A stretch of DNA of 64,000 nt from Hevea brasiliensis (taxonomy: Eukaryota; Streptophyta; Magnoliopsida; Malpighiales; Euphorbiaceae): assembly GCF_030052815.1 (NCBI RefSeq), contig NC_079495.1, positions 54,538,773 through 54,602,772 of the forward strand, read 5' to 3'. The position numbers and the translations under genes were made by a program. Of the stretch, positions 34,996-46,600 are shown in pieces. The notes beneath the pieces were generated by a model. It ran no database searches, was not told the origin of the DNA, and worked only from the letters and a program-made list of their open reading frames with translations. Position 1 is the first letter of the stretch; every line of letters starts with the position of its first letter.

Positions 34996-35225
34996 ACTAT
35001 AACCACTTTTGAGTCAATAATGTAAGGTCTGAACTTTTCCAATGCAAAGACAATTGCCAAAAATTCCTTTTCAGTTGTTGTATAATTTGTTTGAGCCTCA
35101 TCCAGTGTTCTACTAGCATAATAAATAGCATAAGCCTTTTTGTCCTTTCGTTGACCAAGAACAGCCCCAATTGCATAGTTGCTAGCATCACACATAATTT
35201 CAAAAGGTAGGCTCCAATCAGGTGG
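34996..35225 (-). pseudogene. RNase H of D, N-terminal part
   Basis: Starts with the conserved [17 protein letters not shown] (catalytic Asp), followed by [10 protein letters not shown] and [20 protein letters not shown]. It would degrade the RNA strand of the RNA-DNA hybrid. It is separated from RT only by a stop (TAA) about four codons after APIM, in the same frame, where other elements have Gln. At about 35000 a small shift breaks the frame just before the DHAT motif, which continues in the integrase frame. Confidence 0.85.
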
Positions 35226-36074
35226 TTACATGATTGGTGCAGTGATAAGAGCTTGCTTCAACCTGCAAAAGGCATCCAAACACTCTTGGTCAAATACAAA
35301 TGGTGTGTCATTACTTAACAAATTAGACAAAGGTTTAGCTATTTTAGAAAAATCCTTAATAAAGCGTCTGTAGAACCCGGCGTGTCCTAAGAAACTTCGA
35401 ATTCCCTTGACATTGGTAGGAGGAGCCATCTTCTCTATCACTTCAACTTTGGCTTTATCAACCTCTATTCCTCTGTTAGACACCAAATGTCCAAGCACTA
35501 TCCCTTTCTGAACCATGAAATGACACTTTTCCCAATTTAACACAAGGTCAGTATCTGCACATCGCTGCAAAATTTTAGAAAGGTTAGCCAAGCATATATC
35601 AAATGAAGATCCATAAACAGAAAAATCGTCCATAAAAACCTCCATTATGTCTTCAATGAAATCTGAGAAGATTGCCATCATGCACCTTTGAAAAGTGGCT
35701 GGTGCATTACACAACCCAAATGGCATCCTTCTATAAGCAAAGGTTCCATATGGACAAGTAAAAGTGGTTTTCTCTTGATCATTTGGATGGATAGGGATTT
35801 GAAAAAAACCTGAATATCCATCTAAATAGCAAAAATAAGAATGCCTAGCCAATCTTTCCAACATCTGATCAATGAAGGGAAGTGGAAAATGATCTTTTCT
35901 AGTGGCAACATTTAATTTTCTGTAATCTATGCACATTCGCCAACTAGTCACTGTTCTGGTGGGAATTAATTCATTATTTTCATTTTTGACAACCGTCATT
36001 CCACCCTTTTTGGGACAACATGTACCTGGCTCACCCAAGTGCATGCGAGATGGGATATATGATCCCTGCATCAA
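35226..36074 (-). pseudogene. Reverse transcriptase of D
   Basis: 282 codons with the main RT blocks: WRMCIDYRKLN (46-55), HFPLPFIDQML, CYLDGYSGFFQIPI, FAYRRMPFGLCNAPATFQ and the catalytic VFMDD (146-150), then the thumb/connection (KGIRSFLGHAGFYRRFIKDF). FMDD instead of YVDD is usual in Athila. Its true N-terminus lies in the gag-PR frame, and a shift near 36035-36060 (after AGIIYPIS) separates the two. The first 20 codons before PKKGG are therefore partly out of frame. A TAA ends it early, before RNase H. Confidence 0.9.
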
Positions 36075-38988
36075 GCAACTTCAAAATTTCCTTTTTAACA
36101 ACTTCTTTCATATTTGGGTTCAACCTCCTCTGATGTTCAATAGATGGTTTACAATTTTCTTCCAAACTGATTCTATGCATACAAAAATGTGGGCTTATTC
36201 CCTTAATGTCATCTATGGTGTATCCCAAAACTTTCCTAAATTTTCTCAACACTCTTAACAACTTATCAGCTTCTAAAGTACTCAAGTTTGCATTTACTAT
36301 TACTGGATAAGTGTTATTAGTGCCAAGAAATTCATACCTGAGCTGAGAAGGAAGTTGCTTAAGTTCTACCTTAGGTGCATCTTCTTCCTTGAATGATGGT
36401 TGCTTAAATTCTGCTTTTTCCTTTTGTGTGAGTTGAAAAACTGGAGCAGAAATGAATGGTGGACTTCCCTCTAAGTGTTGAGCATATGCAGCTACATGAG
36501 GGTTGTCATAATCTATGCCTCCTCCATGAACCAAACAATTTTCGAGTGGATCTTCTGGATATTTCTTTCTGAAGTGTTCTTTAACCAGCTCATCAATGAT
36601 ATCAACTCTCAAGCAAGTATCAGCTTCAGAATGATGCTTTTTCATAGTGTTATTAATATTGAAAACCAATTGCTCTTCACCAACCCTAAGAGTCAGCTTT
36701 TCTCCTTTAACATCAATCAATGCTCCTGCTGTAGCTAGAAAGGGTCTCCCCAAGATAATTGGAATATTAAAATCTTCCTCCATGTCCAAGATGACAAAGT
36801 CAACAGGTATATAGAACTTTCCAACCTTCAGGGGCACATTCTCTAAAATTCCTTCAGGATACTTGATTGTTCTGTCAGCTAACTGAAGAGAAATGTGGGT
36901 TGGCTTTAGATCTCCCATGTTGAGCTTCTCATAAATAGAGAGGGGCATAAGGCTAACACTAGCCCCTAAATCACATAAGGCTTTTGTAGAACAAGACTCT
37001 CCAATGTGGCATGGAATTGAAAAACTCCCTGGATCCTTAAGCTTTGGAGGAAGTTCCCTTTGGAGGATAGCACTACATTCTTCTGTCAAAGCTACAGTTT
37101 CATCATCTTCAAGTTTCCTCTTGTTTGAGAGAATTTCTTTCAAGAATTTTGCATAAGAGGGAATTTGTGAAAGAGCATCAACAAAAGGCACATTTATGTA
37201 AAGTTTCTTCAAAACCTCTAAGAACTTCCCAAATTGCCTATCAAGCTTGGCTTTGTGAAATCTTTGTGGAAGGGGAAGCTGTGGTTTGTAGGGTTCAGGA
37301 GGTATATATTTCTCTTCTTTTTCTTCAAATTTCTCCTTACATTTTTCTGCACTCTCTTGTTTTTCACTCCCATCAGTTCCTTTCTCATTTTCTCTCTTCT
37401 CATCATTTTCACTCTTCTCATCATTTATAACTTTACCACTTCTTAAAGTAATAGCTTGACACTGCTCTCTTGGATTTTCTGGTTGACTTGGAAGCTTTCC
37501 AAAAGATTTGGCACTTGAGGAGGATGCTTGTTGTGCAATCTGGTTTTCCAGCATTCTGTTGTGTGTTTGCATCTGTTCCAGCCTCGCCTTCACCTCTCTC
37601 ATCTCCTCATCATGCTTATTTTGGTTGGCAAGAATCTGTTGCAATAAAGCTTCAGTGGTGGAATTTCGTTCTTGCTGTTTTGGTGGAGGGTTCATATTTT
37701 TCTGCTGAAAATTAGGCAGTGGTTGCCTATTTTGCTGATATGGAACTTGACTCTGCTGTTGTGGTTGAAAATTCTGATTTTGAACTTGATTTTGCTGATT
37801 TCCCCATGAAAAGTTGGGATGATTCCTCCAATTTGGATTGTAAGTTTGAGAATAAGGATTCCCCATTTGCTTGTTTCCATAATTACCAACATATGCTGCT
37901 TGTTCTCCATAATCTATTCCACAGCTGGTAGTTTCCTCTGCATAAGCCACTTGTTGTGAACTTCCAGCTGATGATGATGAACTAACCAACATACTCAAAT
38001 CTTCCATCTTCTTAGCAAGGACATTTGTAAGTGCATCAAATTTTGCATTAATCATGTTGAATGGATCAAGATCATATATTCCAGCAGCTTGCCTTTTCTG
38101 AGTTGGAGCTGGTCCTCTTGGACTACTCCAAAGATGAGTATTCTTTGCAATTTTCTCCAATAGCTCATAAGCTTCATCTTCATGCTTTATAATAAATTCT
38201 CCTCCTGTTTGAGCATCAATGATTCCTCTGATTGCAGGAGTGACATTTGTGTAGAAATTCTGATTTATCATCCATTTTGGAATGGCATGATGTGGGCATA
38301 ATCTCTCTAATTCCTTCCATCTCATCCATGACTCATAAAGAGTTTCATCTTCTCTTGGTCTGAAAGCTGTCATTTGATTCCTCAGCTCTTGAGTTTTTCC
38401 AGGTGGAAAATATTGTGCAAGAAATGCATCAGTGAGTTGCTCCCAATTTGTAATGGAGTTGTGAGGTAAAGAATCAAGCCAATCCAACGCTCTATCTTTC
38501 AAAGAGAACGGGAATAGCTTCAATCTTGCTGCATCATCAGACACTCCAGGTTGTTTTTGCATGTCACAGATCATAGCAAACTTATTCAGGTGTGTGTGTG
38601 GATTTTCAGAAGGATGTCCTCCAAATTGAGAATTCTGAATCATTTGAAGAACTCCAAAATCCATCTTGTAACTATTTGCATCAATCCTTGGTCTTGCTAT
38701 GCTCTCTCTCAAATCATCAAAACGTGGAAAAGCATGATCCATCATACTTCCCCTAGGCACGTTTGCATTAACAACTTCTTCCCCTTGGGCTTCATTTTCA
38801 TTGTTTTGACCATTTCCAGCATTACCAACACCAATTCTAATTCTTTCATCAGCCATTTCTGCTTCTAATTCAGTTTCTCTCAATGCTTCTTTTCTTTTTC
38901 TGGTTTCTTTCTTGTTGGCCTTACAAAATTTCTCTATTTCAGGATTGAACAATAAGGATGTGTCACTTGAGCTTCTAGCTCTTCTCAT
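36031..38988 (-). CDS. gag-protease (and RT N-terminus) polyprotein of D
   Basis: One open frame of 985 codons. A basic N-terminus (NKKETRKRKE) precedes the capsid domain at about 120-260 (HTHLNKFAMICDMQ, LKLFPFSLKDRALDWLDSLP, WEQLTDAFLAQYFPPGKT). A Gln/Asn-rich region (375-435) with YNPNWRNHPNFSWGNQ takes the place of a classical CCHC knuckle. A helix rich in Glu, Lys and Gln (445-490) may form a coiled coil. The aspartic protease follows, with LCDLGASVSLMP (active Asp673) and IILGRPFLAT. RT begins around 860-980 (CMHRISLEENCKP, EILKLLDAGIIYPIS) and runs into the frameshift. The frame lacks stops over 2.9 kb, so this part could still be translated into gag and protease. Confidence 0.92.
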   Translation of the reverse strand: MRRARSSSDTSLLFNPEIEKFCKANKKETRKRKEALRETELEAEMADERIRIGVGNAGNGQNNENEAQGEEVVNANVPRGSMMDHAFPRFDDLRESIARPRIDANSYKMDFGVLQMIQNSQFGGHPSENPHTHLNKFAMICDMQKQPGVSDDAARLKLFPFSLKDRALDWLDSLPHNSITNWEQLTDAFLAQYFPPGKTQELRNQMTAFRPREDETLYESWMRWKELERLCPHHAIPKWMINQNFYTNVTPAIRGIIDAQTGGEFIIKHEDEAYELLEKIAKNTHLWSSPRGPAPTQKRQAAGIYDLDPFNMINAKFDALTNVLAKKMEDLSMLVSSSSSAGSSQQVAYAEETTSCGIDYGEQAAYVGNYGNKQMGNPYSQTYNPNWRNHPNFSWGNQQNQVQNQNFQPQQQSQVPYQQNRQPLPNFQQKNMNPPPKQQERNSTTEALLQQILANQNKHDEEMREVKARLEQMQTHNRMLENQIAQQASSSSAKSFGKLPSQPENPREQCQAITLRSGKVINDEKSENDEKRENEKGTDGSEKQESAEKCKEKFEEKEEKYIPPEPYKPQLPLPQRFHKAKLDRQFGKFLEVLKKLYINVPFVDALSQIPSYAKFLKEILSNKRKLEDDETVALTEECSAILQRELPPKLKDPGSFSIPCHIGESCSTKALCDLGASVSLMPLSIYEKLNMGDLKPTHISLQLADRTIKYPEGILENVPLKVGKFYIPVDFVILDMEEDFNIPIILGRPFLATAGALIDVKGEKLTLRVGEEQLVFNINNTMKKHHSEADTCLRVDIIDELVKEHFRKKYPEDPLENCLVHGGGIDYDNPHVAAYAQHLEGSPPFISAPVFQLTQKEKAEFKQPSFKEEDAPKVELKQLPSQLRYEFLGTNNTYPVIVNANLSTLEADKLLRVLRKFRKVLGYTIDDIKGISPHFCMHRISLEENCKPSIEHQRRLNPNMKEVVKKEILKLLDAGIIYPISHALG

Positions 38989-39127
38989 AAAAGATTAAAA
39001 GTACCTGAAAAAAAAAAAAACAAACAAACACAAAATGAAAAGATAACAAAAATAAAACTATAAACAACTAAAATAATCAAGAATTCAATCTTAAACAAAC
39101 AACTCCCCGGCAACGGCGCCAAAAACT
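38989..39127 (-). other. D 5' leader with primer binding site, tRNA-Asp type (39103-39121)
   Basis: TGGCGCCGTTGCCGGGG on the minus strand, six bases inside the 5' LTR, complements the 3' end of plant tRNA-Asp and is the usual Athila primer site. The rest of the leader is A-rich with no other feature. Confidence 0.9.
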
Positions 39128-40719
39128 TGATGCGTCCCTACCGCAAGTGCACGGGTCGTACAAGTAGTATAGAAAAATATCGATCCCACGAGGAGTTGTG
39201 TTAATGATTGAATTTTTGATATAAAAGTTGACTAAATCGAAGTATCTATGAAATTAGAGAAGTGAATTGATGAGTAATGGAGCGTGAAATCTATATGTGC
39301 AAAATCAATATTCTATTCAACAATGTATCGCATTAAACTAAAATTGCGTCAAATTGGAATAAGCAAGTTCAAATATGGCAATATTGAAATGGTAAGCAAT
39401 TAAATTCGATTAGAAATTAACAATGGTGAAAAGGCGATTCCGGAGTTCGGGAATTCATATTCGAGCTATTTTGGGATTTAAATCGGTTATCCAATTTTAT
39501 AAAACTATTGGGTTTTAAGGAGATTAATTCTTAAATCCTTTGAATTCCCTTTCGAGTGAGACAAAGAGTGCCTTAATCAAACTAATCCTACTTTCGTGGA
39601 GTTAGAATTAATTAAGACCCATTAAGTTCTTTAATTAATCTGTGAATCCTCTTAATCCTTAGCCTATTTCTAGGTCTAAGTTAATTAAGTCCAATTTCTT
39701 GATTATCTATCACAAGGTCTTCTCCTTTCGGTGCTTCAACCATGGATTAAGAACATCACTTAATGGGATCCTACACTAAGCATGTCATTAAGCATACAAG
39801 AAATGAATAAAACTCATTAAGACCACAAAATATGGATTACCCAATCAAAATCCACAAAATATCTCAAATATTACAACCCTTACTCCAGAATCAAAAGTAA
39901 ACTACTCACTATCCATAATGCTTACAAGATATGATGAGTTTAAATGGAAATAAAGCTTTAATCTAAGCTAAGAAGTAAGGAATTAAACACTAGAAATGTA
40001 GAAAAGTGTAAAGAAAGAAAGAAATCTGCAAATCTTAGTTGAAAATGGCTCTTCAAATTCTGCTCAGCCCCTCTCCTTTTCTTCTTTGCTCCTTGTCTCT
40101 CCTAAAATGGGAAAATGAGACTATATATAGCATTTTTCTGACATGGAGCCCTAAAATAGTATGTTCTAGGAGGAATACATTAAGGGAATCTTCTGCCAGC
40201 TCATTAATGAACTCTTATGGGATCGCATAAGTGGATCGCATAAGTTATGCACCCTTATGCGCTTCACTGGTTCTGGGTCACTTATGCGGTCGCATGACTT
40301 GGTGCATAGGTTATGCACAATTTCGTGAATGTGCATAAGGGAGGTGAGAATGTGCATAAGCTATGCAGTCTCCTTATGCACATTTCGGCTGGTTCTGGAA
40401 CAGTGATCTTCCTCCTTATGCAGATCTGCATAGCTTATGCGGCAAGTTATGCACAGTTTGGTCAATGCATATTTCAGCTTGAAAACTTGTTTTTGACATC
40501 TTTTTGCTGTAGAAGACACTCCTCAATGGCAAAATTCTCTTTAGTCCTTCAAAAACACCATTTTTCCTACAAAACAAAGTAAAAATTACAAATTAGTGCA
40601 AAATTGACAACTATGAAAAACTAACTAATTAACTAATGAAATTAGCTAAAAATGACTAATAATCAAATAAAAAGGGTTGTAAAATTAGACCTAAATGACT
40701 ATGCAAAATGTATGCATCA
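39128..40719 (-). repeat. 5' LTR of D (1592 bp)
   Basis: Same ends and content as 25948-27553. TATA box CTATATATAG is at 40121-40130 and the palindrome cluster at about 40219-40462. The main difference is the lack of about 18 bp present in the 3' LTR (26865-26885), where an eight-base direct repeat GAAAATGG flanks the extra sequence. Followed at 40720-40724 by the ACTAC duplication. Confidence 0.95.
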
Positions 40720-40724
40720 ACTAC

Positions 40725-43700
40725 TCCGTACATTCTACTGTTCCGGTGACCGGTGTCGGTCCGGACAACTAGAACGTCCAGAAAAATATTTAAATCAAAG
40801 TGAGAGACCATAATTAACTCAAATATTATTAAGAAAAATTTAGTAAAAATTTTAGAAATAAAATACAACCGAGTTAAACGAGCCAGTGCCCAAGCGATGG
40901 GTAACCAGAGGGAAGTTGCGGTTCTCGCAACGAGGAGCCCTAGAGCAGGGGGAAAAATTGTAAAATCATTTTTGGGACTCTAGAGAAGGGTTATTGAGGT
41001 TCCCATGGCATTAGAATGCCAAGAAAATACCTAGAAAAAGTTTTCAATCGGTACAGACAATTTTGACCCGTTAAGCCAAACGGAGGGCGTTTTGGTCATT
41101 TCGCCTTCAGAGGTGATTTTTGGCCTACTTGTCCAGTTGAGTAAATAATTAATATGACATAAAATATGAATAAACATTACTAGAAATTAAATTGAAAATG
41201 AGTAGTGAAGAAAAGAAAAGAAAATGAGGTAAAGGCTTATTTATGACATCATGGTGATGTCATTAAGAAAATTATAACCAATCACAATTAAGTAACCATT
41301 TGACTAACTAATAAAAGAGATAATTGAGACCAAGAAATAAAGAAAAAACCAGCAGCCATCTCTTTTCCATTCCAGCTGAAACCCTTGCCCATAGCCAACC
41401 TCCATTAACACACAATCAAAGCTTAATTTCCTCCTTCATTTCACCCTAAAACCCTAGAGACATTTCACTAAAATTTGTCCTTGCACCTTGCAAAACCTTT
41501 TGGCAGCCAAGAAGAAGAAAGAAAGTGAAGTTTGGGGCTTGGAAAAATCTGCCACTTAAAGGTTAGTGCATATACACACCTAAAGCTCTTTATTTCTATT
41601 CTAAGGGACTTAAAATAAGTAAGAAATTGTAACTAAAATGAAAAAAAAAATTATGTGTATGTATGCCATGCATTTCGGCAGCCCTATTGAAGGAATAGAA
41701 ATGGAGTGTTTGATGGACTTAAAGTGAACTAGAGCTTAGGTTTAAAGTGTATACACATATATGTAGAGAATGAAAGAGTTAATGAGGGAAATTGTGAAAA
41801 CTTTGAAAATTTGGCTAGGGTTTAGGAATGAAAATTGGACTTGGCATTGGAATTGATTAATGAACATTCTACTGGTCAATTAGTGACCATTTAAGGCAAG
41901 TTAATCATAATTTGAAGTGAGTTAATGCATGCCAAAGTGAGTGTGTAGGCTGCCTAAGGACAGCAGCAGGGTGACTGAAATTTTAGTCCACTTGGACTGC
42001 CATATCTTTGGTTGTGTTGGTCCAATTGGTGTTTGGCCAATTGGACATGAAACTACGCTTACAATGGCACATTTTTGCTGAAGAAACCATGCCCAAAAGA
42101 CCAAAGCAAGAGGACCAAAAGTTGGCCCCAATCTGGATCCCCTGCAACAGCACCTGCAGAAATGACCAAATGAATAGTAACTGTTCATTTGGCCATAACT
42201 CACTGTAGATTTGGTCAATTGACCTGAAATTTTTACAGCAACAAGCTAAGACATAGAAAAACAACTTTCATGAAGAAACATACCCCAAATTATGGCCATA
42301 ACCTATTCAAATATGCAGTCACAATCACTGTTCATGTTACTGTAGATATGGTAATTTCTACAGAATGGAAATCCAGCCAGCTGTGGTTTTTAGACCATAT
42401 CTGGAGCTACAAAACTCCAAATGGAGTGATTCAAAAAAAGAAATTCAACTAGACAAAATAAGGAACAACTTTTATGTTTACCAATTCCTAAAATTTCCAC
42501 TGTAACAGTTCCTAATGGAACAGTAAAGTTATGGTACAAAATCTGAAAAATCTGCTCCTTTGGTTTAATGCTTAGAAATGGTATTAACGCTTAATGCCAA
42601 CAAGTTTTAAATACAAAATGTGGTATGTTGGGAGTGCCAAAGTCAATGTACATATTTTCTATCCAAAAGTCAACATTTTTGTTGACCAATGAGGTGAATA
42701 GTAACACCAAAACTTGAAATTCACAAATTGAAGAATTTAAAAGTTTCAAATGCCCTAGTATACCTAACAAGATTGGTTTGGATAGTTTGGCATGCCAATA
42801 GGGTTCAGTTAGCAGTACTGCACATGGCAATATGCCATTCTGTGATTTTATGGCTTTTAGCCATTCTGACCTTGCATTGAGACTTGGCCTTGTGCCTGAT
42901 ATTATTTACAGCTTGTTAGCTGTTCTGTTGCACACCGGGAGATGCATATGTGACCGATGGTGTGACGGCCCGAGGTACTCGATACCCAGTGCCAGTTTAC
43001 CCGTTTATCCAGTCCAGTCGTCTAGTGTAGGTTACTTGGGCAACCAAATGAATAAAAGTGGGCAAAGTTAATGAAATAATAGATATACCAATACCAAATA
43101 AAGAAATCATACACATTCTATACATACTTACTTTCTGCTATTTTCTTTTATTATATTATTGCACCACTAAGCATTATTGCTTAGCGCGTTGCTTTTGCCA
43201 CGCGTAGGTACTGGAGATACAGATCGTGAGCCCAGTAGACCACAGACTGGGTGAGTCCATCCTACAGTTCTGCACAGTGTCCGTGTCACCTCAACTTCTG
43301 CAGTGCATTGGTAGGACACTAGGTGTCATTTTGATATTTTGTAGCTAATTTTGATTTTCTCATATGTAATTAAACTTGTATAATGTATATTGATGTTCAT
43401 GTAAATTATGAAAATTGTATTTGTGAATGGAAAAGAGAATGTTTATTTGTGATTTATACTTAATTATGACATGTGATGGATGATTGAGAACTGAAATTGG
43501 AAATTGTTGAGATTTTGATATTGGAGTTTGTGAATGATGGAATAAGAATATTGGAAGTGTTTTTAACAGGTTCCGAAGAACTATTTTCTCCATTTTTAGC
43601 CGGTACTCCGCCGGATTTTCTTTAAAATTTTCGGAACCTCAAATAAATAATACTTTTGATATATGGCTAAAATAAATTATATTTCATAAATTATATTCAC

Positions 43701-43798
43701 AAGCATGATATAAATTAATTAAGGTATATTAGAATGTGCCGGTACACCGTGTGGCATTACTTACTCGGGTATACTGTACACGGGTAAGGGGTGTCACA
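40725..43798 (+). repeat. 5' LTR of C, main segment
   Basis: Resumes the C LTR after D and ends GGGGTGTCACA. With 25925-25947 it makes about 3097 bp, against 3088 bp for the 3' LTR. A weak TATA (TAATAAAAG) is at 41309-41317. The three modules start near 42000, 42190 and 42393. The hairpin is at 43167-43184. No gene is seen. Confidence 0.92.
43167..43184 (+). other. Conserved LTR hairpin (C, 5' LTR)
   Basis: CTAAGCA-TTAT-TGCTTAG, a perfect 7-bp stem between GCACCA and CGCG. It is identical at 50997-51014 (C 3' LTR) and 56540-56557 on the minus strand (E). Confidence 0.7.
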
Positions 43799-43803
43799 TT
43801 TAG

Positions 43804-43815
43804 TGGTATCAGAGC
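43804..43815 (+). other. Primer binding site, initiator-Met tRNA type (C)
   Basis: TGGTATCAGAGC follows TTTAG after the LTR end, followed by ACGG. Confidence 0.92.
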
Positions 43816-43925
43816 ACGGTTTAGGCATTTCTGGGCCTAGATTGAGTCCATACCATGCATTGCATTTGTAAGAGTCGAGGTGACACTAATGCAGATCTGT
43901 TTGTCTTTCTTATTTTGAATAGGAT

Positions 43926-45150
43926 ATGGACCCTTCATCTCCAAGAGCAGTCGAGGAGGAAGTGGAGAGTCATGCTCCACCTATAGCAGCGGAGACTGGG
44001 GGCATGGGAGAACCTGCTCCGCCAGCTCAAGCCGAGCCTGCTCAGCCTCCACAGGCCATGTTCCAACAAATGGCCGACTTCTTTAGACAAATGGCTGGAG
44101 TAATGCCAGCACCACCACCACCACCAGCTCCACAGCAGAAATCACACCTGGAAAGGCTAAGAAAGTTTGGAGCAGTGGACTTTTTCGGTAAGAGAGAAGA
44201 TGACTCATTGCGGTAGAATTGGTTGAACAGAACGGCAGAGTCATAAAACAACTCCACCGCACCTCGAGCAAAATCTAGAAGCCGCAGATCCTTGTTGCAA
44301 GACGATGCCTACGAATGGTGGGACATCGTGTCAGTGAAGTGCAGCCGTAAGTCAGAATTTAGGACTTCTTTCTCTCCGAGTTCAAGAAGAAATGTGTGGG
44401 TACTGTATACCTGGAAGAGAGAAGAAGAGAGTTCATTAACCTGAGGCAGGGACAGCTATCAGTGGCCGAGTATGAGAAGGAATTTGTCCGATTAAGCCGT
44501 TACGGAAGGGAGATAGTCCCTAATGAAGCGAAAGGTGTTAGAGATTTTCAGAGGGACTATATGTTAAGATCAAGATCCAGCTCACTGCCTTGTGAATCCC
44601 TGTATTTAGCATGTTAGTGGAAGCTGCAATAAGGGTTGAAAAAGTGAGAATCAAGGAGCGTACTGAATGGGATAGACAGCAGAAGAGGGGCCCGGCCGCC
44701 TAGCTCACTCCCGTGATCCGGGAAGAGGTTCAAGGGTCCACCGCACGCAGTTCAAGTCAGCCACATGGTCGTGGTCACCTTAGGGGCCCAGCCACGCTTC
44801 ACCCCTAGGAGAGGTCACCACACTATCGGGGCGCCTCCGAGGATGGGGTTCAGGGGACCAGCCCCAACATCTTCTGCATGTCCGCATTGCCTGAAATGGC
44901 ACAAGGCGGAATGTTGGAGAGTAACTGGTGCCTGTTTAAGATGTGGGTCGACAGAGCATCACCGAGGAACCGCCACGTAGAACTACTACACCGCTCCAAC
45001 ACAAGCGCATGCACCGCTCCGCACTACGAGAGGTAGAAAATCTAGTAAATCGACGCAGGGGACCATCACAGCAGGCTCAGCATCCGAGCCGCCAGAGAGG
45101 CCGATAATGCACCACCGCCGTAAATAATGCCCTGAGAGCTCAGGAGGAGC
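43926..45150 (+). pseudogene. gag of C, broken
   Basis: Opens at the ATG at 43926 (MDPSSPRAVEEEVESHAPP), with a Pro/Ala/Gln-rich N-terminus and MFQQMADFFRQMAG. The start of the capsid domain (SHLERLRKFGAVDFFGKRED) is intact, then frame is lost near 44210. YLEERRREFINLRQ and the following capsid residues reappear at 44405-44540, and a zinc-knuckle segment (CPHCLKWHKAECW, CLRCGSTEHH) at 44880-44960. Comparison with E shows many one-base differences at CTG and CAG words between 44210 and 45130, so some breaks may be sequencing error. Confidence 0.8.
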
Positions 45151-46600
45151 AAGATGCCCCGGACGTCATCAGGGGTACGTTCTCCCTCTACAATACACCT
45201 GTGCATGTATTGGTGGATCCAGGATCCACTCATTCATACATCTGCATCAACTTACCCATAGAAAGGGGGGATACTAGTAGGGGAGAGTGACCAAGACATT
45301 CTGGTCACTAATCCATTGGGCCACAGTGTAGTGGTGAACAAAGTATATAAGGGTTGCCCGTTAAGGATTCAGGGGTATGAATTCTTGGCAGACCTGATTG
45401 AGTTGCCCTTCCACGAATTTAACGTGATTTTGGGAATGGAGTAGTTGTCACATCATCAGGCAATAGTTGATTGCAAATTGAAGAGAATTTCTTTGAAAAA
45501 TCCTGAGGGTAATGAGATCACAGTTGTGGGGGACAGGACAGATTTCTTGTCCAATGTCATCTCAGCCACAATTGCAAGAAGAATGATGAGAAAAGGCTGT
45601 GAAGCCTACTTAGCACATGTGGTGGATACTAGGCAGGCTAAGCCAAACCTGAGTGACATACCCACAGTAAGAGACTTCCCAGAAGTATTTCCTGAAGAAT
45701 TGCCTGGTTTGCCACCAGAAAGGGAAGTTGAATTTGCTATTGAGACACTGCCGGCACAAAGACCCATTTCCATTGCCCCTTATAGGATGGCACCCACTGA
45801 ATTGAGGGAGTTGAAAACTCAGTTGCAAGAGTTGCTTGATAAGGGGTTCATACGCCCCAGTGTGTCACCATGGGGAGCTCTAGTGCTGTTTGTGAAAAAG
45901 AAGGATGGGACTTTGAGGCTATGCATCGACACTGCAGCTTGAATAAAGTGACCGTGAAGAACAAATATCCGTTGCCTAGAATTGATGATCTGCTTGATCG
46001 GTTGAAGGGAGCAGAGTATTTTCTAAGATTGATCTCGATTAGGGTATCATCACCGAGGGTGAAGGATGTAGATGTGCCCAAGATCGCATTCAGACCCGGT
46101 ATGGGCATTATGAGTTTCTGGTGATGCCCTTTGGCCTAACAAATGCACCAGCAGCATTTATGGACCTTATGAACCGTATCTTCCATCCATACCTAGATCG
46201 GTTCGTAGTGGTCTTTATTGACGATATTTTGGTGTATTCCAAGACCAGTGAAGAACATGATGAGCATTTGAGAATTGTTCTGCAAACCCTGAAGGAAAAG
46301 AAGCTGTATGCTAAGTTGTCCAAGTGTGACTTTTGGCTGAATGAGATTGCATTCTTTGGACACATAGTGTCAGCTGATGGGATTAGGGTGGATCCTAAGA
46401 AAATAGAAGCAGTGATAGAATGGAAGCCTCCCAAGAATACAACTGAGGTCAGAAGCTTCTTGGGGCTAGCTGGGTATTACAGGAGATTTGTGAAGGGATT
46501 TTCCTTAATAGCTGCTCCAATGACCAAGTTGTTACACAAGAATGTCAGATTTGACTGGAATGACAAGTGTCAGACCGCTTTGAGAAGTTGAAGGCTATGT
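45151..46600 (+). pseudogene. Protease and reverse transcriptase of C, broken
   Basis: Protease with [10 protein letters not shown] is legible at 45210-45240, and an in-frame TAG replaces the Trp of GMDWL at 45443. RT blocks: [10 protein letters not shown] at 45902-45930, then a shift in the YRQLN region, PLPRIDDL at 45971, and MPFGLTNAP with the catalytic VFIDD at 46210-46224 in the open frame 46121-46591. [10 protein letters not shown] follows. Order and sequence match E closely. Confidence 0.85.

Larger units (their letters stand above)
25948..40719 (-). mobile_element. Element D: Athila-like gypsy retrotransposon, 14.8 kb, near complete
   Basis: Full-length with near-identical LTRs (39128-40719 at its 5' end, 25948-27553 at its 3' end), a tRNA-Asp PBS, gag-PR, RT, RNase H, INT, a long spacer with a palindrome array, an env-like ORF, a second spacer and a polypurine tract. 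Ends are TGATG and CATCA, and the flanking ACTAC duplication (25943-25947, 40720-40724) is perfect. The Athila assignment rests on the Asp PBS, the DLGAS protease, FMDD RT, lack of a chromodomain, and the extra ORF after pol. It is the youngest layer of the nest. Three breaks in RT-RNase H-INT and one in the env-like gene make it non-autonomous as written. Confidence 0.93.
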
